Shown in pieces: positions 37,898 to 47,185 of a DNA stretch of 64,000 nt. This DNA comes from an uncultured Flavobacteriales bacterium. Lineage in GTDB: Bacteria; Bacteroidota; Bacteroidia; Flavobacteriales_D; Parvicellaceae. The position numbers and the translations under genes are program-made. The notes below the pieces were generated by a model. The model saw nothing but the letters and a program-made list of their open reading frames with translations. It searched no databases and was not told the DNA's origin. Where the stretch lies: NCBI GenBank assembly GCA_943787725.1, contig CALSNM010000007.1:1-64000 (forward strand). Direction: 5' to 3'. The first letter of the stretch is position 1; each line of letters starts with the position of its first letter.

Positions 37898-38815
37898 TCA
37901 TTCTCTCCGTGGTACATCGAAAGATAGTTTTTTATACCTAAACTCCTCCACTCTTCCCGTTTTAACTGCTTTTGTAATCGCACAAGAAGGTTCTTTTAAA
38001 TGTTGACAGTTATGGAATTTACATTCGGGTAATAACGCCCTCATTTCTAAAAAATAATGACTCAATTCTTCCTTTTCAATATCTACAATCCCTAACCCTT
38101 TGATTCCCGGAGTATCTATTATAAATCCTCCAAACGCCAATTCAAACATTTCCGCAAAAGTTGTAGTATGCTTTCCTTTAAAGTGTGATTCTGAGATATC
38201 GCCCGTTTTTAATGCGAGATTGCTATCAATCTTATTAATTAATGTAGATTTACCCGCTCCTGAGTGACCGCTCAGCATGGTTGTCTTATCTTCAAGCATT
38301 TCCTTAATTTCTGTCAATCCTGCACCCGTTTCAGCAGAAACATCCAAACAATGATAGCCAACCTTAGAATAAGCAATCATCAATTCTTCCAATTTTAATT
38401 GGTCCTTTTCCGAGTATATATCAATTTTATTAAAGACTATTGTTACTGGGATGTGATAAGCTTCCGCTGTTATTAAAAACCGATCAATAAACCCCGTTTG
38501 AGTGACTGGATTAGAAATAGTAACCACCAAAAGAGCACGATCGATATTGCATGCAATTATTTGTGCCTGCTTAGATAAATTTACCGATTTACGAATTATG
38601 TAATTTTTACGCGGATGGATTTTTGTTATTACGGCAGTATTATCCTTTTCCAAAGTAAAGTCTACCAGATCTCCAACCGCAACCGGGTTGGTTGTTTTTA
38701 TACCTTGTATTCTAAATTTACCTTTAATGCGAGCCTCAACTTCCTCACCTTCTTTTGTTCGAATTAAATACCAACTTCCTGTTGACCGTATCACTATAGC
38801 CCCTTGTAAAATCAT
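37898..38815 (-). CDS. rsgA: Ribosome small-subunit-dependent GTPase RsgA
   Basis: Late 30S assembly GTPase of the circularly permuted YjeQ class. Order of G motifs: VFNKIDIYS (G4) comes first, followed by SGHSGAGKSTLINKI (G1 P-loop) and DTPGIKGLG (G3), as expected for permutation. The N-terminal OB fold spans ~residues 1-75 and the C-terminal zinc finger is CKFHNCQHLKEPSCAI. 305 residues. It is the first gene of a leftward operon with dtd, an acyltransferase and mazG. Confidence 0.94.
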   Translation of the reverse strand: MILQGAIVIRSTGSWYLIRTKEGEEVEARIKGKFRIQGIKTTNPVAVGDLVDFTLEKDNTAVITKIHPRKNYIIRKSVNLSKQAQIIACNIDRALLVVTISNPVTQTGFIDRFLITAEAYHIPVTIVFNKIDIYSEKDQLKLEELMIAYSKVGYHCLDVSAETGAGLTEIKEMLEDKTTMLSGHSGAGKSTLINKIDSNLALKTGDISESHFKGKHTTTFAEMFELAFGGFIIDTPGIKGLGIVDIEKEELSHYFLEMRALLPECKFHNCQHLKEPSCAITKAVKTGRVEEFRYKKLSFDVPRRE

Positions 38816-39024
38816 TTTCGTAAAAGTAGTGAAAATGAAGTGGTATAAATAATTTCATGAATAACTTAAATATCTGTTCAACTGCAATGGAGAAATCTTC
38901 ATAAATGAAAATCAAAAACTGGAAAGTATATTAGCTATAACCGAAATAACTTATATAATCTTAGTCCAACACTATTTTGTTAATGAATGTTTCTACTATC
39001 TAATTAACTTTCCTTAATTATAGA

Positions 39025-39067
39025 TATATTCGCAATATGAATAGAGAATAGGTTTTCTCTATTTTTT
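39025..39067 (+). promoter_or_regulatory. gldA leader: TATATTCG box followed by a terminator-like hairpin
   Basis: TATATTCG at 39025-39032 resembles the local -7 box variant. Seven bases on, AATAGAGAA and TTCTCTATT form a 9-bp stem followed by a T-run, ~25 bp before the gldA start. It could end a short RNA or act as an attenuator for gldA. The rest of the ~275-bp gap upstream shows nothing I recognise. Confidence 0.35.
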
Positions 39068-39091
39068 ATTTTCATCTTTCAAATATAAGTT

Positions 39092-40004
39092 GTGTCGATA
39101 TCAGTCAAAAACGTTACAAAAAAATACGGAAATCAAAACGCTCTAGATAAAATTTCATTTGAAATATCTAAGGGAGAAATAGTAGGATTTTTTAGGTCCA
39201 AATGGTGCTGGCAAATCTACCTCTATGAAAATAATTACTTGTTTTATTCCACAAACAAATGGTGAAGTAAAAGTTTGTGGATTAGATGTAAATGAAGAGC
39301 CAATAAAAGTAAAACGAAAAATAGGATACCTCCCAGAACACAACCCTTTGTATCTGGACATGTATGTAAAAGAGTATTTACTTTTTCTTGCTCGATTGCA
39401 CAAGGTCAAAAATAAGAAGGAAAGAGTTGCTGAGATGATTAAATCTGTTGGGCTAGAAATGGAACAACATAAAAAAATAGGAGCTTTATCAAAAGGGTAT
39501 CGACAAAGAGTTGGATTAGCGCAAGCGATGTTGCATAACCCAGAAGTATTAATTCTTGATGAACCTACCAGCGGTCTAGATCCAAACCAACTAGTTGAAA
39601 TCCGCGAATTAATTAAAACTTTCGGAAAAGACAAGACAATTTTACTTTCTACTCATATTATGCAAGAGGTGGAAGCTATTTGTGACCGCATAATAATCAT
39701 AAACGATGGTAAAATTGTTGCAGATGAGAAAACCAGTGAAATTCAATCTAAAGTTGTTAAAAAGCAGGTCATAAAGGTTGAGTTCGACACTAACGTAAGC
39801 AGAGCTAAATTAAATTCAATTACTGGCGTTGCAAGTGCAAAAGAAGTTTCTGACAAAATTTGGATACTCGAATCCAAAACGGATAGAGATATCCGAAAAG
39901 AGATTTCAAAATTTGCACAAACCAATAATTTACTGGTTTTGGCAATGCAAAAAGAAGATGAATCTTTGGAAAATGTATTTAAAGAGCTGACTTCAAAAAA
40001 ATAA
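39092..40004 (+). CDS. gldA: Gliding-motility ABC transporter ATPase GldA, one frameshift as read
   Basis: ATP-binding subunit that pairs with GldF and GldG in F. johnsoniae; it is needed for gliding there. The N-terminus starts at GTG 39092 (SVKNVTKKYGNQNALDKISF) and runs to VGFF; one extra T in a T-run near 39190 breaks the Walker A motif, which then continues as GPNGAGKSTSMKI. Signature LSKGYRQRVGLAQAML, Walker B VLILDEPTSGLDP and the switch His in STHIMQE are present. No gldF or gldG is adjacent. The C-terminal ~75 residues form the extra domain of the GldA/YhbG-type ATPases. Generic DrrA-type ABC ATPase is the alternative. Confidence 0.78.
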
Positions 40005-40027
40005 TTACCTTTTTTTGAAGTATTCTA

Positions 40028-40057
40028 TTTGTCAGTTATTTAATTTTTATAAATTCG
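40028..40057 (+). promoter_or_regulatory. Promoter of metK (TTTG-N18-TAAATTCG)
   Basis: TTTG at 40028-40031 and TAAATTCG at 40050-40057 are separated by 18 bp, near the ideal for this phylum. The start site would fall a few bases before the riboswitch-like element. Confidence 0.55.
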
Positions 40058-40070
40058 CACTCGAAATTAG

Positions 40071-40121
40071 GGTGGAATGATTTGCTTGCTTGCAACCACG
40101 TACAAAAAATGCTAAAACGTT
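40071..40121 (+). promoter_or_regulatory. Probable SAM-II (SAM-alpha) riboswitch upstream of metK
   Basis: The leader matches the SAM-II pattern in order: a short P1 strand GTGG, the conserved TGATTTG, then CTTGCTTGCA, the P1 return CCAC, an A-rich strand and GCTAAA, which in this class forms the pseudoknot around S-adenosylmethionine. It sits between the promoter box and the metK ATG (about 70 bp downstream), an ideal place for feedback by the gene's product. P1 is only about 4 bp. The consensus is from memory; a covariance search would settle it. Confidence 0.7.
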
Positions 40122-40189
40122 TCTTATTACACTTGCGCAGCTCATTCCTTTTTATTTCGACTAGATTAATCTTAAAAACAAATTGAATA

Positions 40190-41443
40190 ATGAGTTATTT
40201 ATTTACATCAGAGTCTGTTTCAGAAGGCCATCCAGACAAAGTAGCTGATCAAATTTCAGATGCGTTAATTGACAATTTTTTAGCTTTCGATGCTGATTCG
40301 AAAGTTGCCTGTGAAACACTTGTTACAACAGGACAGGTTGTTCTTGCAGGAGAAGTAAAATCTAAAGCATACTTGGACGTTCAGGTTATTGCAAGAGAGG
40401 TAATTAACACAATTGGTTACAACAAAGGAGAATACATGTTTGACGGAAACTCCTGTGGTGTATTTTCTGCTATCCACGAACAATCACCAGACATTAATCA
40501 AGGAGTTGAAAGAGCCAATAAAGAAGACCAGGGTGCTGGTGATCAAGGAATGATGTTTGGATATGCAACGAACGAGACTGATTCATACATGCCACTTCCA
40601 TTGGAAATTTCTCATATGCTATTAAAAGAATTGGCTGAATTGAGAAGAGAAAATAAGGAAATAACGTATTTACGTCCAGATTCTAAATCTCAAGTAACAA
40701 TTGAATACGATAACAATAACAAACCTGTTAGAATTGATGCAATTGTTGTCTCAACACAACATGATGACTTCGACACCGAACAAAACATGTTGAAGAAAAT
40801 TAATGAAGATATCGTAAACATTCTTATTCCTAGAGTTAAAAAACTATTCCCTGCTGAAATTCAAGCTTTATTTAACGATCAAATTACATATCATATTAAC
40901 CCAACTGGAATTTTCGTAATTGGAGGACCTCATGGAGATACTGGATTAACAGGTCGTAAAATTATTGTTGACACCTATGGGGGTAAAGGTGCTCATGGTG
41001 GCGGAGCTTTTTCTGGAAAAGACCCAAGTAAAGTGGATAGGTCTGCAGCTTACGCAACTCGTCACGTAGCTAAAAACTTAGTTGCAGCAGGCGTTGCTGA
41101 TGAAGCTTTAGTACAAGTGGCTTATGCAATTGGTGTTGCTGAACCTATGGGGTTATATGTAAATACTTATGGAAGTTCTAAAGTTGATTTAACAGACGGT
41201 GAAATTGCTGAAAAATTAGCTTCTATTTTTGACATGCGTCCTTACGCAATTGAAACTCGTTTCAACTTGCGCTCTCCTATTTATAGAGAAACGGCTGCTT
41301 ACGGCCACATGGGAAGAAAAACAGAGGTTGTTACCAAAGAATATGCTTCGCCAGAAGGAAAAAAAGTTTCTATGGATGTGAAATTATTCCCTTGGGAAGA
41401 ATTGAACTTTGTAGATAAAATTAAAGATGCTTTTGATAAATAA
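40190..41443 (+). CDS. metK: S-adenosylmethionine synthase
   Basis: Makes S-adenosylmethionine from methionine and ATP. Family marks are [21 protein letters not shown], the ATP-binding [34 protein letters not shown] and [19 protein letters not shown]. The 417-residue length is normal for Bacteroidota. It is a one-gene unit between gldA and a strong terminator and is preceded by a probable SAM-II riboswitch. Confidence 0.97.
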   Translation: MSYLFTSESVSEGHPDKVADQISDALIDNFLAFDADSKVACETLVTTGQVVLAGEVKSKAYLDVQVIAREVINTIGYNKGEYMFDGNSCGVFSAIHEQSPDINQGVERANKEDQGAGDQGMMFGYATNETDSYMPLPLEISHMLLKELAELRRENKEITYLRPDSKSQVTIEYDNNNKPVRIDAIVVSTQHDDFDTEQNMLKKINEDIVNILIPRVKKLFPAEIQALFNDQITYHINPTGIFVIGGPHGDTGLTGRKIIVDTYGGKGAHGGGAFSGKDPSKVDRSAAYATRHVAKNLVAAGVADEALVQVAYAIGVAEPMGLYVNTYGSSKVDLTDGEIAEKLASIFDMRPYAIETRFNLRSPIYRETAAYGHMGRKTEVVTKEYASPEGKKVSMDVKLFPWEELNFVDKIKDAFDK

Positions 41444-41463
41444 TATACAATTTACGTAAAGTT

Positions 41464-41492
41464 AAAAAGGCGACTCATGAGTCGCCTTTTTT
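41464..41492 (+). terminator. Intrinsic terminator after metK
   Basis: AAAAAGGCGACTCATGAGTCGCCTTTTTT is a near-perfect palindrome with a CATG loop followed by T residues. Confidence 0.9.
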
Positions 41493-41653
41493 ATTGACCA
41501 TTAAAATAAATTTGACATTATCTTAAACAACAAATCTCTTGGTTTATGGGCACGTGAAAAAACATTCGAAGGTTTTTTACACTAACGTCATAGCCAAAAA
41601 ATTTCGAATTATTACTAAATAATCCGAGCTTTGCCTTTTCTATAATTTTGATG

Positions 41654-42667
41654 CTATTTTTTCATAGATTCAGCAACAGATTTAGCAGTATCCAAAACTG
41701 TCTTTTCAATAGAAATAGGCTCCCAGTTAAAAATTTGTTTTGTTGAAGTAATATCACCATTGTAAGTTTTCCCTATAAAAGCTCTCATACTCCTGGCCTC
41801 TCTGTTGAAATTTCCTATAAAGCGTAAAAGAAAATTAGGAGCTAATTTAGTACTAACTTTATCATGTCCATTTGATTTCAATATTTGAGCTAATTCCTGA
41901 AATGTATACGTATTTTCCGTTGTCACAATGAATCTTTTCCCATTTGCGTTTGGGTTTTCCATTGCCAACACATGAATTTCAGCTATATCTCTTACATCTG
42001 ACATATTAATACCAACCTGCGGAACCATAGGCATTTTACCACTAATCATTTGTTTGAAAATATCCAGTGATGCTCCCAAATTACCTGAGAGAGTTGGCCC
42101 AAATACTGGCCCAGGATTAACCACTGTTAATTCCATCGGCGTATCATCTGTTTGCGCTTTAATAAATTCCCACGCACTTTTTTCCGCTAAAGTTTTACTT
42201 TTCGCATAAGCTGAAACATTTTTTCCATTCACATTTGTCCAAGAATCAGCATTTACATCAATAGATTTATCGGCATTCTCTAACATAGAAACCATGGAAG
42301 AGGTCAGAACAACACGCTTAACTCCAGCTTTCTTTGCAGCTTTTAATGCTCTTTGAGTCCCATCAACAGCTGGCTTTATATATAAATTTTCATCTTTTGG
42401 CTCAATATTTATAAACGGTGATGCAACATGCAAAACAAAATCACATCCAACCATTGCTTTATCCCAACCATCATCTTTCAAAAGATTAAGTTCGCAATAT
42501 TCTAAATTCCCCTTAGGGTCAATTACTTTTTTGATACCCTTAGTCACCTCATCAGCTTTAGACAAACTTCTGAGAGATCCTCTAACAGAATATCCTTTTT
42601 TTAATAGTTCTGCTGCACAATGTTGACCAATGTATCCAGACACACCTGTTACCAATACTTTCTTCAT
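41654..42667 (-). CDS. NAD(P)-dependent aldehyde reductase/dihydroflavonol-4-reductase-like SDR
   Basis: Extended SDR of the cinnamoyl-CoA/dihydroflavonol/aldehyde reductase group. The nucleotide motif is VLVTGVSGYIGQHCAAELL, followed by VLHVASPF, VVLTSSMVS and the catalytic YAKSK (YxxxK). The 337-residue size fits. It is divergent from an HxlR-type regulator with an 86-bp gap that holds two palindromes, so it is probably that regulator's target and may handle a reactive aldehyde (inference). Confidence 0.85.
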   Translation of the reverse strand: MKKVLVTGVSGYIGQHCAAELLKKGYSVRGSLRSLSKADEVTKGIKKVIDPKGNLEYCELNLLKDDGWDKAMVGCDFVLHVASPFINIEPKDENLYIKPAVDGTQRALKAAKKAGVKRVVLTSSMVSMLENADKSIDVNADSWTNVNGKNVSAYAKSKTLAEKSAWEFIKAQTDDTPMELTVVNPGPVFGPTLSGNLGASLDIFKQMISGKMPMVPQVGINMSDVRDIAEIHVLAMENPNANGKRFIVTTENTYTFQELAQILKSNGHDKVSTKLAPNFLLRFIGNFNREARSMRAFIGKTYNGDITSTKQIFNWEPISIEKTVLDTAKSVAESMKK

Positions 42668-42682
42668 ATTCTATTTATTTTA

Positions 42683-42703
42683 TTACTTTTGTTTTACAAG
42701 CAA
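42683..42703. promoter_or_regulatory. Putative HxlR operator site 1 (TTACTT-N9-AAGCAA)
   Basis: An inverted repeat with one mismatch and a 9-bp spacer. It overlaps a TACTTTTG box (42684-42691, plus strand) that would serve the HxlR-family gene. Confidence 0.6.
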
Positions 42704-42708
42704 AAATA
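42701..42708 (-). promoter_or_regulatory. Probable -7 box TATTTTTG of the aldehyde reductase gene
   Basis: The minus strand reads TATTTTTG, a perfect TAnnTTTG, 33 bp before the reductase ATG. It lies between and touches the two palindromes. Confidence 0.5.
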
Positions 42709-42713
42709 CAATA

Positions 42714-42734
42714 TTACTTTTCTTTTGCAAGTAA
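42714..42734. promoter_or_regulatory. Putative HxlR operator site 2 (TTACTT-N9-AAGTAA)
   Basis: A perfect inverted repeat with a 9-bp spacer. It is 31 bp (about three helical turns) from site 1, and the two 19-base segments ATTACTTTT(G/C)TTTT(A/G)CAAG match at 17 positions. Confidence 0.65.
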
Positions 42735-42753
42735 TAAATATTAAATTCTTAAA

Positions 42754-43188
42754 ATGAATAATAATTTTCGTTGTAACTGTCCGATTACATCTGCACTAGA
42801 TATAGTAGGTGATAAATGGACATTGGTAATTATTAAACAGATGCTTTTAGAAGGAAAAAAAACATTTAAGGGTTTCTCCGAAAGCGATGAAGCCATTGCT
42901 TCCAATATTTTATCCTCAAGACTTAAGATGCTTGAAGAACTTAAAATAATCACTAGGGAAAAACTACCTCATAATAAAAAAACAAACATTTATGTATTAA
43001 CCGAAAAAGGTCTCGGACTGACTCCAACAATTATAGAACTAACGCTTTGGAGTGACCTTAACATTAGAGAACATCATTCATCTATAATCTCAGATAATCG
43101 CATAGAAATGATAAAGAAGAATAAAGAGGAATTTATCAAAATGATAGTGGAAGTTTATAAACAAAAAACTGATTACAACAAAACCTAA
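42754..43188 (+). CDS. HxlR family winged-helix transcriptional regulator
   Basis: DNA-binding MarR-like regulator. Family marks are CPITSALDIVGDKWTLVIIK (N-terminal helix with a Cys-rich start, RCNCPI), KGFSESDEAIASNILSSRLKML (recognition region) and NIYVLTEKGLGLTP (wing). The N-terminal cysteines (two) could sense electrophiles or oxidants, as in YodB/HypR. It is divergent from an aldehyde reductase gene, and two TTACTT palindromes lie between them, so autoregulation and control of the reductase are likely. Confidence 0.9.
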   Translation: MNNNFRCNCPITSALDIVGDKWTLVIIKQMLLEGKKTFKGFSESDEAIASNILSSRLKMLEELKIITREKLPHNKKTNIYVLTEKGLGLTPTIIELTLWSDLNIREHHSSIISDNRIEMIKKNKEEFIKMIVEVYKQKTDYNKT

Positions 43189-43228
43189 ACTACATTAAAA
43201 CATCGGCCTATACCAACCGATAAACGAA

Positions 43229-44944
43229 CTAACCAATTAAATCAACCAACAAAGCATCATTCGTTTTGGTAACTTTCGTCAACCCATGTTTCGTTAGGCC
43301 TTTAATTCCTTTATCCCATTGTTTATTTGATAAACCTGCTTGCTGTTTCAAAGCATTCAAGTCCATTGATTTTTCTTTGGAAAGAATATCAAAAATTAGT
43401 TGTTCATTTGTATTTAATTCCGGACCCAAATTTTCTTCAGCACTAAACATTTCTAGTTTCATCTGAGGGAAAAACAATACTTCTTGAATTGAACTTTGAT
43501 TCGTCATTAACATTACTAACCTATCAATTCCGATACCCATTCCTGAGGTTGGAGGCATTCCATACTCCAGAGCTCTTAAAAAATCTTGATCAATAAACAT
43601 TGCCTCATCATCTCCTTTCGCAGATAATTTCATTTGCTCTTCGAAACGTTCTCTTTGATCAATGGGATCATTCAACTCGGTATAAGCATTTGCAATTTCT
43701 TTTCCATTTACCATTAATTCAAAACGCTCTGTCAACTCTGGATTGTCTCGATGCGCTTTGCACAAAGGAGACATTTCCTTTGGGTAATCAGTAATAAAAG
43801 TTGGCTGGATATAATTCCCCTCACATTTTTCACCAAATATCTCATCAATCAACTTTCCTTTACCCATAGAATCCTCAACTTCGATTCCGTTTTCTTTGCA
43901 CCAAGTTGATAGCTCTTCAACAGATTTACCCGTAATATCAAAACCAGTAAATTGTTTTATTGAATCAGTCATTGAGATTCTTTTAAATGGTCTTTTGAAA
44001 CTTATTTCTTTATCACCAACATTCAAATCAGTTTTCCCATGAACAGACAATGCAACTCTTTCCAACATCTCCTCGGTAAAATCCATCATCCAATTGTAAT
44101 CTTTATAGGCTACGTAGATTTCCATTACTGTAAACTCAGGGTTATGGGTCCTATCCATTCCCTCATTTCTAAAATCTTTTGCAAATTCATACACGCCATC
44201 AAAACCACCAACAATCAACCTCTTTAAATAAAGTTCATTTGCAATTCTCAAATACAATGGCATATCCAGTGCATTATGATGAGTAATAAATGGACGAGCT
44301 GCTGCTCCACCAGGGATTGGTTGTAGGATTGGTGTTTCTACTTCAAAATATCCTTTATCGTTAAAGAAGCTGCGCATTTCATTCATCACTTTTGTTCGCG
44401 TAATAAATGTTTCTTTTACATGTGGATTAACAACCAGATCAACATACCGCTGGCGGTACCTCATTTCCGGATCCGTAAAAGCATCATGCACTTTGCCTTC
44501 ATTGTCCGTTTTTGGAAGAGGCAATGGTTTTAATGATTTAGATAATAAAACAAACTTTTTGACCTTTATTGATTTCTCACCCACTTGGGTGGTAAACAGA
44601 TCTCCTTCAACTCCAATAAAATCTCCTATATCCAACAACTTTTTAAAAACAGTATTGTACAAAGTTTTGTCCTCTCCTTCACAAATCTCATCGCGATTAA
44701 AGTACAATTGCATCCTCCCCTCAGCATCTTGGGCTTCAGCAAACGAGGCTTTACCCATAATTCTTCTACTCATTAATCTACCTGCAACAATCACCTTTTT
44801 TCCTTCCTCAAAATTTGTTTCGATTTCAGTCGACAAGGCATTAACTGGATAAAGCGCGGCAGGATAAGGATCAATACCAAGGTCTCGTAATTTTTGTAAC
44901 GATTCTCTTCTCAATTGTTCCTGTTCAGAAAGGTTTAAACTCAT
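43229..44944 (-). CDS. lysS: Lysyl-tRNA synthetase, class II
   Basis: Charges tRNA-Lys. The N-terminal OB-fold anticodon-binding domain ([20 protein letters not shown]) is followed by the class II catalytic core with motif 2 ([20 protein letters not shown]) and motif 3 ([15 protein letters not shown]). A C-terminal extension of ~70 residues (helical, [16 protein letters not shown]) is common in Bacteroidota. The ORF track begins at 44968, but ATG 44944 ([16 protein letters not shown]) is the usual family start, and the -7 box at 44970-44977 would place transcription start inside the longer form. Confidence 0.95.
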   Translation of the reverse strand: MSLNLSEQEQLRRESLQKLRDLGIDPYPAALYPVNALSTEIETNFEEGKKVIVAGRLMSRRIMGKASFAEAQDAEGRMQLYFNRDEICEGEDKTLYNTVFKKLLDIGDFIGVEGDLFTTQVGEKSIKVKKFVLLSKSLKPLPLPKTDNEGKVHDAFTDPEMRYRQRYVDLVVNPHVKETFITRTKVMNEMRSFFNDKGYFEVETPILQPIPGGAAARPFITHHNALDMPLYLRIANELYLKRLIVGGFDGVYEFAKDFRNEGMDRTHNPEFTVMEIYVAYKDYNWMMDFTEEMLERVALSVHGKTDLNVGDKEISFKRPFKRISMTDSIKQFTGFDITGKSVEELSTWCKENGIEVEDSMGKGKLIDEIFGEKCEGNYIQPTFITDYPKEMSPLCKAHRDNPELTERFELMVNGKEIANAYTELNDPIDQRERFEEQMKLSAKGDDEAMFIDQDFLRALEYGMPPTSGMGIGIDRLVMLMTNQSSIQEVLFFPQMKLEMFSAEENLGPELNTNEQLIFDILSKEKSMDLNALKQQAGLSNKQWDKGIKGLTKHGLTKVTKTNDALLVDLIG

Positions 44945-44969
44945 AATTTTATTAATTCCATTTGGCATG

Positions 44970-44977
44970 CAAAATTA
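44970..44977 (-). promoter_or_regulatory. -7 box TAATTTTG of lysS; decides the start codon
   Basis: The minus strand reads TAATTTTG, with predicted start of transcription near 44963, downstream of the ORF-track ATG (44968) but upstream of 44944. Confidence 0.5.
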
Positions 44978-45027
44978 ATTATTTTATTGCAATCCTTAAA
45001 AAAAAGTAAAAATTTAGGAATTATACT

Positions 45028-45035
45028 TAAATTCG
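45028..45035 (+). promoter_or_regulatory. Probable -7 box TAAATTCG of the PGI/PMI-lipB operon
   Basis: Same eight bases, and the same following CA, as the boxes before metK and the MscS gene; it lies 21 bp before the ATG at 45057. Confidence 0.45.
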
Positions 45036-45056
45036 CATTCTTAAAATTCACCTTCA

Positions 45057-46043
45057 ATGAAAGAATTAGTTGCCTTATTTACTGCACAACTCACAGAAGC
45101 ACTTCAGATAGGAAAGAATGCCAGTCTATATGCTTGTGATAAAGAATTTAGAAACGTTGTAATAACAGGTCTTGGAGGGTCTGGAATTGGCGGTAAAATT
45201 GTTGCGCAACTAGTTGCAAATGACATCGCAATTCCTATAATTGTTAATAATGATTACCACCTCCCTCATTTTGTAAACGAAAACACATTGGTTATTGCCA
45301 GCAGTTTTTCTGGTAATACGGAAGAAACTTTATCTGCACTTTCTATAGCTAAAGAAAAAGGTGCAGAAATCGCTTGTATTACATCTGGCGGCAAAATGCT
45401 TGATATTGCAATTAACAATAACTACAACCATATAATTCTCCCTTTAGAAAAATCACCTAGAGCGATGCTATCGTATTCATTGACTCAACAGTTTTTTTTA
45501 TTAAATCATTACAATTTAATTCAGAACGATTTTATAGTAAAAATTCAGAATGCAATTGAATTATTGAATTCAGAAATCCATAACATTAAGGCTGAAGCAA
45601 AAAATATCTCCAATTCAATTTCAAACAAAACAACAGTAATATATAGTGAAGCGAACTTTGAAGGAGTTGCAATTAGATTGCGTCAACAACTAAACGAAAA
45701 TGCTAAAGTTTTATGCTGGCACCATGTTCTTCCAGAAATGAATCACAATGAGTTAGTTGGGTGGGCCGGAGGAAATGAGGAAAAAGCTGTTGTCGTTTTC
45801 AGGAATAAAACAGATTATTCTCGAACGCAAACAAGAATGAATATCCAAAAATCGGTTATTTATAAGTACACCTCTACATATATTGAGTGTTATTCGAAAG
45901 GAAATTCCAACATTGAAAGAGCTTTATATTTTATTTTACTTGGCGATTGGGTTTCTGTTTATTTGTCAGAGTTGAGAAATGTTGACAACATTGAGGTCAA
46001 AGTCATAGACTACCTTAAATCAGAATTGGCTAAAAACATTTAA
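45057..46043 (+). CDS. Bifunctional phosphoglucose/phosphomannose isomerase-type SIS protein
   Basis: Sugar-isomerase (SIS) fold. The family block is VITGLGGSGIGGKIVAQLV, then VIASSFSGNTEETLSALSIA with the sugar-phosphate Ser/Thr residues, PRAMLSYSL and the C-terminal HNELVGW with the catalytic His. At 328 residues it fits the bifunctional PGI/PMI type of archaea and Bacteroidota. It is divergent from lysS and leads into lipB 4 bp later. Confidence 0.88.
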   Translation: MKELVALFTAQLTEALQIGKNASLYACDKEFRNVVITGLGGSGIGGKIVAQLVANDIAIPIIVNNDYHLPHFVNENTLVIASSFSGNTEETLSALSIAKEKGAEIACITSGGKMLDIAINNNYNHIILPLEKSPRAMLSYSLTQQFFLLNHYNLIQNDFIVKIQNAIELLNSEIHNIKAEAKNISNSISNKTTVIYSEANFEGVAIRLRQQLNENAKVLCWHHVLPEMNHNELVGWAGGNEEKAVVVFRNKTDYSRTQTRMNIQKSVIYKYTSTYIECYSKGNSNIERALYFILLGDWVSVYLSELRNVDNIEVKVIDYLKSELAKNI

Positions 46044-46047
46044 TTCA

Positions 46048-46746
46048 ATGACTCCAAAAGTCATATACGAAGACCTTGGACTAATTGATTTTAAAGAAGC
46101 TTGGGATTATCAAACTCAGCTTTTCGATGAAACAATTGCCATTAAAATGGATAATCGTAGAGATGAAAACAACAAAAGAATAACCAGTAATTACTTGCTC
46201 TTTTGTGAGCACCCACATGTATTCACATTAGGGAAAAGTGGAAAAGAAACGCACCTGCTTTTAAACGAAAATTCATTAAAAGATAGAGGAGCAACTTATT
46301 ACAAAATAAATAGAGGTGGTGATATCACCTATCATGGTCCTGGGCAACTAGTTGCTTATCCTATTTTCGATTTGGACCATTTCTTTACAGACATACACAA
46401 ATATCTACGATTTTTAGAAGAAGCTGTTATTAGAACATTAGCAGAATATGACATTATTGCCGAACGAGTTGAAGGTTTAACTGGGGTTTGGGTTGACGGA
46501 AATAAACCTACAGCACGGAAGATATGTGCTATGGGAGTCAAATGCAGTCGATGGGTTACCATGCATGGAATAGCTCTAAATATAAAATCCGACTTAAGTT
46601 ACTTCAAAAATATTGTACCTTGCGGTATTAATGACAAAGCTGTCACGTCAATTCAAAATGAATTAGGCAAAGAAATTGACATGAACGACGTTAAACAAAA
46701 ATTAAAAATTAATTTATCTAAAGTATTTAGTTATGAAAATATTTAA
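46048..46746 (+). CDS. lipB: Octanoyltransferase (lipoate biosynthesis)
   Basis: Transfers octanoyl from acyl carrier protein to lipoyl domains, such as that of the E2 protein encoded in this window. Motifs are RGGDITYHGPGQLVAYPIFDL and KICAMGVKCSRWVTMHGIALN (the Lys of the K/C catalytic pair), with the catalytic Cys in NIVPCGI. 232 residues is normal. It overlaps the next gene by 14 bp. Confidence 0.94.
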   Translation: MTPKVIYEDLGLIDFKEAWDYQTQLFDETIAIKMDNRRDENNKRITSNYLLFCEHPHVFTLGKSGKETHLLLNENSLKDRGATYYKINRGGDITYHGPGQLVAYPIFDLDHFFTDIHKYLRFLEEAVIRTLAEYDIIAERVEGLTGVWVDGNKPTARKICAMGVKCSRWVTMHGIALNIKSDLSYFKNIVPCGINDKAVTSIQNELGKEIDMNDVKQKLKINLSKVFSYENI

Positions 46747-47185
46747 ACTATTAACTTCATTAGTGGTTGTTTTTTTTGGCGTAAATCTTACCGCTCAAGT
46801 TGTATTGGATATGACACTATCTCAAACGACTAGTAACCATAAAATTACATCTCATGATGCTAATTCATCTTTACCAGATACGACTACCGTAATAGGATAC
46901 ATCGTTAATCATAAAAAAGGAATTTGTGGAGACATCTGCGCTGGAGGAACTATTCAACTCGAATTATCTGAAAAAGTTGAAGGTTATCCACATTCTTATA
47001 TGTACATAGTAACAGGATGTACAACGGGGGAAACCAATCCAGAAATTATTTCATTATTGGTTACCAAGTTTACGGGAGAAGAAAAAGAATGTTACTATAA
47101 AGACGTAGTTGAAGTAATTAACTCTAAAGCTATTCCTTATTATAAAATATCACTTTTGGACACCGAAAAAACGATTACCAAGTAA
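46733..47185 (+). CDS. Hypothetical exported protein downstream of lipB
   Basis: 150 residues with a signal peptide (LLTSLVVVFFGVNLTAQ), then a polar domain with four or more cysteines (GICGDICAGG, TGCTTG and EECYYK-type spacing) that may form disulfides. I do not recognise a family. It starts inside lipB (14-bp overlap) and its stop overlaps the start of the next ORF, so translation is coupled. Confidence 0.65.
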   Translation: MKIFKLLTSLVVVFFGVNLTAQVVLDMTLSQTTSNHKITSHDANSSLPDTTTVIGYIVNHKKGICGDICAGGTIQLELSEKVEGYPHSYMYIVTGCTTGETNPEIISLLVTKFTGEEKECYYKDVVEVINSKAIPYYKISLLDTEKTITK

